Shown here: in pieces, positions 39,061 through 43,568 of the stretch | Layout of the letters: each line of letters begins with the position of its first letter | Position numbering within the stretch: position 1 is the first letter of the stretch | Position numbers and translations under genes: made by a program | The notes under the pieces: model-generated | What the model was told of the DNA's origin: nothing | The model's input: the letters and a program-made list of their open reading frames with translations, nothing else | Databases searched by the model: none | Assembly (NCBI GenBank): GCA_017694935.1 | Contig: JADIME010000034.1 | Coordinates: 1-43,568, forward strand | Source of the DNA: Candidatus Merdivivens pullistercoris | Lineage (GTDB): Bacteria; Bacteroidota; Bacteroidia; Bacteroidales; UBA932 | DNA: 43,568 nucleotides | Direction: 5' to 3'

Positions 39061-39347
39061 TGCATGAAATTTTAAGGAGAGCCGTATCAAACACGCTTTG
39101 AACATGAGGCAGCGGGCAGGGGCAGCGTAGACACAGTTTAGTGCCAGCGAAATTTTTTTGACCCCACGTCCAAAGCTTGTCTTTTTAAATTATTGACAAT
39201 CTTAGATATAAAAAAAATAGTCAAGGATTTGGGCTGTTTTAAACACACCCAAATCCTTCGTGTATTTTGTAATATAATGACAGTCAATACATCCAAAAAT
39301 GAGCCGTGGATTTGGGTTCAAAATCTTGTAAAAATCACAACAAATAA
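39061..39347. other. Gene-free stretch with one strong hairpin
   Basis: No convincing gene lies between the pseudogene and the repeat. An 11-bp perfect inverted repeat, AAGGATTTGGG (39223-39233) and CCCAAATCCTT (39248-39258), has a 14-nt loop CTGTTTTAAACACA. It is terminator-like, but its T-tail is poor. GGATTTGGG recurs at about 39309-39317. The rest is AT-rich filler apart from a G-rich patch near 39100-39130. Confidence 0.5.
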
Positions 39348-39507
39348 GAAGCTGTTTAAAATTTTTTCTCAGAACATTTGAGACAGGCTTCCGCGCAGGT
39401 TTTTGTCGTTTTTTGAGGAGAATAGCAGCGCTATTTTACGATAAAAACGGCGAAAACGTGCCGGAAGGATGCCACAAAGAACTTTTGAAAAAAATTTAAA
39501 CAGCTTC
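39348..39507. mobile_element. 160-bp MITE-like element, copy B, with TAA target duplication
   Basis: The same element as 29884-30043, in opposite orientation and of identical length. The termini are GAAGCTGTTTAAAATTTTTTC and the inverted AAATTTAAACAGCTTC. TAA flanks it on both sides (39345-39347 and 39508-39510). The interior palindrome is AATAGCAGCGCTATT. It lies between the gene remnant and the cas promoter. Non-coding. Confidence 0.85.
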
Positions 39508-39602
39508 TAAACGAAGGATAATTTCCGCATCGTAAAGAAACAATTATCTATTGGTAACAATATCTTTTTTCTTCCCATCATGTTATCCGAACACAGGCGC
39601 TA

Positions 39603-39633
39603 TTGACAGGGGAAAAATTATTCGTTAACTTTG
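39603..39633 (+). promoter_or_regulatory. Promoter of the cas operon
   Basis: A -33-like TTGAC (39603-39607) is followed about 20 bp later by the -7 box TAACTTTG (39626-39633). This is the best-spaced Bacteroidota promoter in the window. Transcription would start near 39640, leaving a leader of about 130 nt before cas3. Confidence 0.6.
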
Positions 39634-39640
39634 CTTTTGG

Positions 39641-39738
39641 CTGCATGCAGTTTATTTTATTATGTTATGGATTCTTTGTGGTGGGCACTATAAAACTATG
39701 CTATTTTCGAAAATCGCAAGTTTGCAAATTGCAAACTT
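39641..39738 (+). promoter_or_regulatory. Palindromes in the cas3 leader (candidate operator)
   Basis: CTGCATGCAG is a perfect 10-bp palindrome right at the predicted transcription start. Further on, AAGTTTGCAA and TTGCAAACTT form perfect 10-bp arms around a single A (39718-39738), 30 bp upstream of the cas3 ATG. The second site could bind a dimeric repressor or fold as RNA at the ribosome-binding region. Its function is inference. Confidence 0.5.
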
Positions 39739-39768
39739 TTCTAATATTTTTTATGTGATTCGGACTAC

Positions 39769-41994
39769 ATGATTAGTGAAAAGCAGATAATATCCCATCT
39801 CTATCAAGACGGGGAAAATGGTCAATGGCGCATACAGACCAACGATGAACATCAGAGAGGAGTGGCGGAGTTGGCAGCTGAATTTTCAAGGAGGTTCGGA
39901 CTTCCTACATGGGGGCATGTACTGGGGATGTTGCATGACAAAGGCAAGGAACGTAATGCATTCCAGCAATATATCCGCATGGTAAATGGGATGCCTCTGG
40001 CGGACTTTGAACATTATGAGGAACACAATCATGCTTTTGTGGGTGGAGTATTGGCGATTGACCTTTTAGGGAAAAATGTTCTCAACCTTATAGCCAATCA
40101 GATAATATCTCATCATACCGGTCTGCATGATTATATTGATGTTGAAAATGTTTTGGAAAGAAGGCCGCTGCCTTTGGAAATAAGCAAGGAGGATATCTGC
40201 ATTGACAGGGGGTTGTTGGTTAAGGAACTTCGCAATGCGCCTTTTACCAGATTAAGTGTAGAGATGAAGCATTTCCATCACCTTTCCCGGATGTTGTTTT
40301 CCTGTCTTGTGGATGCGGATAGGCTGGATACCGAAAGATTTATGAATGTGGAATCTTGGCGCAAGCGTGGGTCTGCTTCCACTCTCACGGATTTATTGCC
40401 CAAGTTGGAAAGTTTTCTGCAAAAACTTCAGTCCGGCTCTGACGATACGGAAGTGAACAGTATCCGGAGGAAAGTGATGGAAAGGTGCGGCGAAACATCT
40501 TCCGGAGATAAAGGTTTCTATAGTCTTACTGTACCCACAGGAGGCGGTAAGACATTGTCATCCTTGTTGTGGGCCATGAAGCATGCCGTGCATCACTCTA
40601 TGAGGCGTATCATCATAGCAATACCTTATACAAGCATTATTGTACAGACGGCTGGCATTTTGAAGAGTATCTTCGGTGAAGAGAATGTTCTGGAACACCA
40701 CAGCAATTTCAATCCAGAGGAAATTAAGGATGAGGAAGTACGTGAAAAAGCAATGTTGGCTACTGAAAATTGGGATTACCCTATCATAGTAACAACCAAT
40801 GTTCAGCTTTTTGAATCAATGTTCAGCAACAGACCTTCTGTATGCCGCAAGCTCCATAATATAGTAGAATCAGTAATTATACTTGATGAAGTCCAGACCT
40901 TGCCGACGGATTTTCTTCAGCCTGTTGTCGATGCCATGAAGGCCTATCATAAACTGTTCGGGGTTTCTTTTTTGTTCACTACTGCAAGCCAACCGGTACT
41001 CAGCGGAACAATAGAGGGTACAAATCCAAGGGCCAGAATAGACGGAATAGAACATATCTCTGAAATTATTCCGGAAGAATATGCGTTGCACGACAGGCTC
41101 CGCCGGGTGAAACTTGTGATAGACAATACCGGTAAAACATATGATGATATAGCTGCGGAAATTGCGAGTCATGACAAAGTCCTATGTATAGTTAATACCA
41201 GAAAAGATGCAAAGGAACTGTACGACCGTTTGCCTGATGATGGAATAAAACTGCATTTGTCAAGGATGATGTGTCCGGCGCATATAAGCGAGACAATCTG
41301 TCGTATAAAGACTCTGTTGAAAAACGGCTCTCAACCGATTGTCAGAGTTGTCGCTACACAGTTGGTGGAGGCGGGTGTGGATATTGATTTTCCCGTTGTT
41401 TTCCGTCAGGAGGCAGGATTGGACTCTGTATTGCAAGCGGCAGGCAGATGCAATCGTGAAGGGAAACATGCTATGGGCCAGACTTTCGTTTTCAGTCTTT
41501 CAGCACAGAACCGTATACCGTTTGGGTCGATGGCCGCAGCCAACAATGCCAGACTTAACCTGTCTTCTGACAGTGATTGGTTCGCTCCATCAGTGATGAC
41601 GGAATATTTTAAACAATTGTATTCCAGAAAAAATACTTTTGACGAAAAGGATATAAGTCACTATCTTTACAAACCAGATGAGCTGTGTTTTGAAAAAGCT
41701 TCTGAATTGTTCAGGCTGATAGATGATGACAGTATGAACTTAATTGTGAACTGGGGAAATAGTTTTGGACTGGCGGAAAAACTTAAGGAAATAGGATGTT
41801 CATATTCGTTAATGAAACAACTCGCACAGTTTACTGTAAGCATTCACCGTTCAGATTTCAATAAATTGAAAGAGTATGGAGCGGTTGAAGAGATTATTGA
41901 AGGCGTTTATGTCGTGCCGGATAGGGCACAGTATGATAATGCTACGGGACTTAGCCTTGATAATCATTGGATGGAAGAGATTTTAACGATTTAA
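39769..41994 (+). CDS. cas3: CRISPR-associated helicase/nuclease Cas3 (type I-C)
   Basis: The product has 741 residues and is the effector nuclease-helicase recruited by Cascade. The N-terminal HD nuclease domain has EHQRGVAELAAEF (H28), LHDKGK (H56, D57), NHAFVGG (H88) and SHHTGLHDY (H115, H116), all metal-ligand positions. The superfamily 2 helicase core follows: Walker A TVPTGGGKT (about 254-262), IILDEVQTLP (DEVQ near 373, in place of DEAD/DEAH), FTTASQP, and motif VI VVATQLVEAGVDIDFPVVFRQEAGLDSVLQAAGRCNREG. The C-terminal domain is short, normal for this type. No truncation. It is first in the cas operon, 13 bp before cas5c. The gene order cas3-cas5-cas8 points to subtype I-C. Confidence 0.95.
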   Translation: MISEKQIISHLYQDGENGQWRIQTNDEHQRGVAELAAEFSRRFGLPTWGHVLGMLHDKGKERNAFQQYIRMVNGMPLADFEHYEEHNHAFVGGVLAIDLLGKNVLNLIANQIISHHTGLHDYIDVENVLERRPLPLEISKEDICIDRGLLVKELRNAPFTRLSVEMKHFHHLSRMLFSCLVDADRLDTERFMNVESWRKRGSASTLTDLLPKLESFLQKLQSGSDDTEVNSIRRKVMERCGETSSGDKGFYSLTVPTGGGKTLSSLLWAMKHAVHHSMRRIIIAIPYTSIIVQTAGILKSIFGEENVLEHHSNFNPEEIKDEEVREKAMLATENWDYPIIVTTNVQLFESMFSNRPSVCRKLHNIVESVIILDEVQTLPTDFLQPVVDAMKAYHKLFGVSFLFTTASQPVLSGTIEGTNPRARIDGIEHISEIIPEEYALHDRLRRVKLVIDNTGKTYDDIAAEIASHDKVLCIVNTRKDAKELYDRLPDDGIKLHLSRMMCPAHISETICRIKTLLKNGSQPIVRVVATQLVEAGVDIDFPVVFRQEAGLDSVLQAAGRCNREGKHAMGQTFVFSLSAQNRIPFGSMAAANNARLNLSSDSDWFAPSVMTEYFKQLYSRKNTFDEKDISHYLYKPDELCFEKASELFRLIDDDSMNLIVNWGNSFGLAEKLKEIGCSYSLMKQLAQFTVSIHRSDFNKLKEYGAVEEIIEGVYVVPDRAQYDNATGLSLDNHWMEEILTI

Positions 41995-42007
41995 ACCAAG
42001 TGATAAT

Positions 42008-42688
42008 ATGGAATATACGGATAAAGAATATTGCCTGGAAATATGGGGTGACTGGGCTTGTTTTACTCGTCCGGAATTGAAAGTGGAACGTGTCAGCTAT
42101 GATGTCATCACGCCGTCGGCTGCCCGTGCCGTTTTCGAATCGATACTTTTTAAACGCTATGCCATGCGCTGGCAAGTGACAAGGATTGAAGTGCTGAACC
42201 CTGTCAAATGGGCTGCAATCAGACGCAATGAAGTTGGCGCGGTGGCTGGGAAATCGCCGATTTACATAGAGGACAAGCGTCAGCAGAAAAACTCTTTGCT
42301 TTTGCAGGATGTACGTTACCGTATTTATGCCAGATTGGTGTTTATTCCGGTGAAGGATCGTCCGAAAGAAGCTTTTGCCGTACATCAGCCAAACGGTGAC
42401 GAGAACCCAATGAAGTATTATCAGATGTTTGAACGTAGGGCATCACAGGGCCAGTGTTTCACTCAACCGTATTTGGGGTGCCGCGAGTTTGCAGCCAACT
42501 GGAAATATGTTGAGGATACCGGCAGTCTGACCAAGCCATTGGCAGAAGACAGGGATTTGGGCGTCATGCTTTATGATATGGATTTTGAAAGCAATCCACA
42601 GAAACCGGATGCCATGTTCTATCGTGCAAAGATGGTGCAGGGAGTCATTGTAGTGCCGGATAAAGACAGCAAGGAGGTGTTAAGATGA
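42008..42688 (+). CDS. cas5c: Type I-C Cas5c (Cas5d), pre-crRNA processing RAMP protein
   Basis: The product has 226 residues. In subtype I-C, Cas5c replaces Cas6 as the endonuclease that trims pre-crRNA, and it stays in Cascade on the 5' handle. Typical blocks are EIWGDWACFTRPELKVERVSYDVITPSAARAVFESILFK at the N-terminus (RAMP ferredoxin fold), KYYQMFERRASQGQCFTQPYLGCREFAANW (about 137-167) and DLGVMLYDMDF near the end. Catalytic residues in the family are a Tyr and a Lys/His pair; MRWQVTRIE and VHQPNGDENPMKYYQ are candidates, which I did not assign firmly. It lies 13 bp after cas3, and its stop overlaps the cas8c ATG (ATGA). Confidence 0.93.
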   Translation: MEYTDKEYCLEIWGDWACFTRPELKVERVSYDVITPSAARAVFESILFKRYAMRWQVTRIEVLNPVKWAAIRRNEVGAVAGKSPIYIEDKRQQKNSLLLQDVRYRIYARLVFIPVKDRPKEAFAVHQPNGDENPMKYYQMFERRASQGQCFTQPYLGCREFAANWKYVEDTGSLTKPLAEDRDLGVMLYDMDFESNPQKPDAMFYRAKMVQGVIVVPDKDSKEVLR

Positions 42689-43568
42689 TACTTAAAGCGT
42701 TATATGATTATTACCGTCGGTGCGGCAGCCTGCCTGCGTTCGGGATGGAGTTGAAAGAGATTGGCTTCATCATCATAATAGACCGTGATGGCAACTTCAT
42801 GCGTTTTGAAGACAGGCGCATAGATAAGAAATCGGCACAGCAATTCCTTGTCAAAAAGAGTGTTGGCCGTTCAAGTGCTCCCGTCGCAAACTATTTGTAT
42901 GACAACAGTCAATATGTATTCGGTTACTCTGATAAGGGAGACATGGATAGTATGCGTAAGTATTTTGATACTTTCAAGGCAAAAGTAAAGGAGATATATG
43001 AAACATTTCCGGAAAATGAGGCTGTAAAAGCCGTGTATTCTTTCTATCAGCAGGAACCGTCCTCAATTGTAGAGGCTATGCAACATGATCCTTTATGGAC
43101 TGATGTAGTCAAGAATCTAAATAAGAAATATTCTATGTTTTCCTTCCTTCTGGAAGGTGATACGGAAATCATTGCCTGCAAAAGAGAGATAATGGCTCTG
43201 GATGTCAATGAAGGTGCGGCAAATGAAAAAATATGCTTGGTGTTGGGGAAACACGCAAGAGTAGTGGAGGTTACAACAGCTACGATGATTCCTGGAAGTC
43301 AGGCAACAGCCAAACTTGTAGCATTTCAGGTAAATTCTGGATATGATTCTTACGGTAAAGCTAAAGGATATAATGCTCCGATTTCTGAAGATGCAGAGTT
43401 TGCATATACAACGGCACTGAATAATATGTTGAGATCCGGTTCCAGAAATAAGTTTATAGTTGGAAACCGCACTTTTCTCTTTTGGGCATCTTCAGACAGC
43501 GAGGCATCAAAAGCGTCTGAGGAGAGTCTGTTTACATTCTTAGGACGGGAAGAAAACGAGGGGGTTGA
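42685..43568 (+). CDS. cas8c: Type I-C Cas8c (Csd1), truncated by window end
   Basis: The large Cascade subunit recognises the PAM and recruits Cas3. About 294 residues are visible of roughly 600, and the frame is open to the last base. The N-terminus MILKALYDYYRRCGSLPAFGMELKEIGFIIIIDRDGNFM is the usual Csd1 start. LVAFQVNSGYDSYGKAKGYNAPISEDAEFAYTTALNNMLR and KFIVGNRTFLFWASSDSEAS are characteristic blocks of the family. Translational coupling to cas5c (4-bp overlap) supports the subtype. The expected cas7c, cas4, cas1, cas2 and array would lie beyond the right edge. Confidence 0.92.
   Translation, partial: MILKALYDYYRRCGSLPAFGMELKEIGFIIIIDRDGNFMRFEDRRIDKKSAQQFLVKKSVGRSSAPVANYLYDNSQYVFGYSDKGDMDSMRKYFDTFKAKVKEIYETFPENEAVKAVYSFYQQEPSSIVEAMQHDPLWTDVVKNLNKKYSMFSFLLEGDTEIIACKREIMALDVNEGAANEKICLVLGKHARVVEVTTATMIPGSQATAKLVAFQVNSGYDSYGKAKGYNAPISEDAEFAYTTALNNMLRSGSRNKFIVGNRTFLFWASSDSEASKASEESLFTFLGREENEGV

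Noticed and set aside
39193..39381. 62-residue frame running into the repeat copy B
   Set aside because: It ends inside the MITE-like repeat, is AT-rich, and covers the hairpin at 39223-39258. No protein-like pattern.
38204..39768. CRISPR array upstream of cas3
   Set aside because: I looked for direct repeats of 25-40 bp with regular spacing and saw none. The repeats present are inverted and irregular.

Overview
The window looks like a chromosomal segment of a Bacteroidota bacterium, most likely order Bacteroidales. Three things support this. Several genes are preceded by the Bacteroidota -7 promoter box TAnnTTTG. There are many lipoproteins with families typical of the phylum (DUF4369/TlpA, DUF2807, Big2 repeats, DUF1573, an AraC-type regulator fused to TPRs). 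The housekeeping set also fits (ATP-type PEP carboxykinase, DUF3467, a divergent RecQ). A cysteate synthase homologue fits sulfonolipid-making Bacteroidales, but the genus cannot be fixed from sequence alone.

Layout. 1-1358 is the 5' part of pckA (minus strand), divergent from recQ (1785-3761). The shared promoter region carries a large nested inverted repeat. maf and a DUF3467 gene lie on the minus strand. Then follow valS, a YbgC-like thioesterase and an ABC-F ATPase (4838-9811, plus), rlmB and an M19 dipeptidase (9893-11654). cinA and pyrD (minus) come next, then a 53-residue rubredoxin, an XRE regulator (minus) and queA (15431-16648). 16705-18900 holds two minus-strand lipoprotein genes, the second with three Big2 domains. 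An acyltransferase (plus) follows.

20475-27804 is a tight minus-strand run of seven genes: five heterodisulfide-reductase-like redox proteins, a cysteate synthase homologue and an MscS channel. This is the most thought-provoking block, because cysteate synthase belongs to coenzyme M synthesis in methanogens and Hdr uses CoM, yet the host is a bacteroidete. rlmD follows (minus).

30126-36615 (plus) is an envelope cluster: TlpA-like lipoprotein, DUF2807 lipoprotein, membrane-spanning TPR/AraC regulator, and two Big2 lipoproteins that are paralogues of the one at 17344-18900. Two more lipoproteins lie on the minus strand (36707-38170).

38171-39768 has no intact gene of known function. It holds a decayed gene, hairpins and a 160-bp MITE-like repeat. 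The right edge carries the start of a type I-C CRISPR-Cas operon: cas3, cas5c and a cas8c cut by the window end. No CRISPR array is in view.

A short inverted-repeat family with GAAGCTGTTT ends is scattered in intergenic sites. Two full copies of exactly 160 bp have 3-bp TNA target duplications, and there are smaller derivatives. No tRNA, rRNA or transposase gene was recognised.
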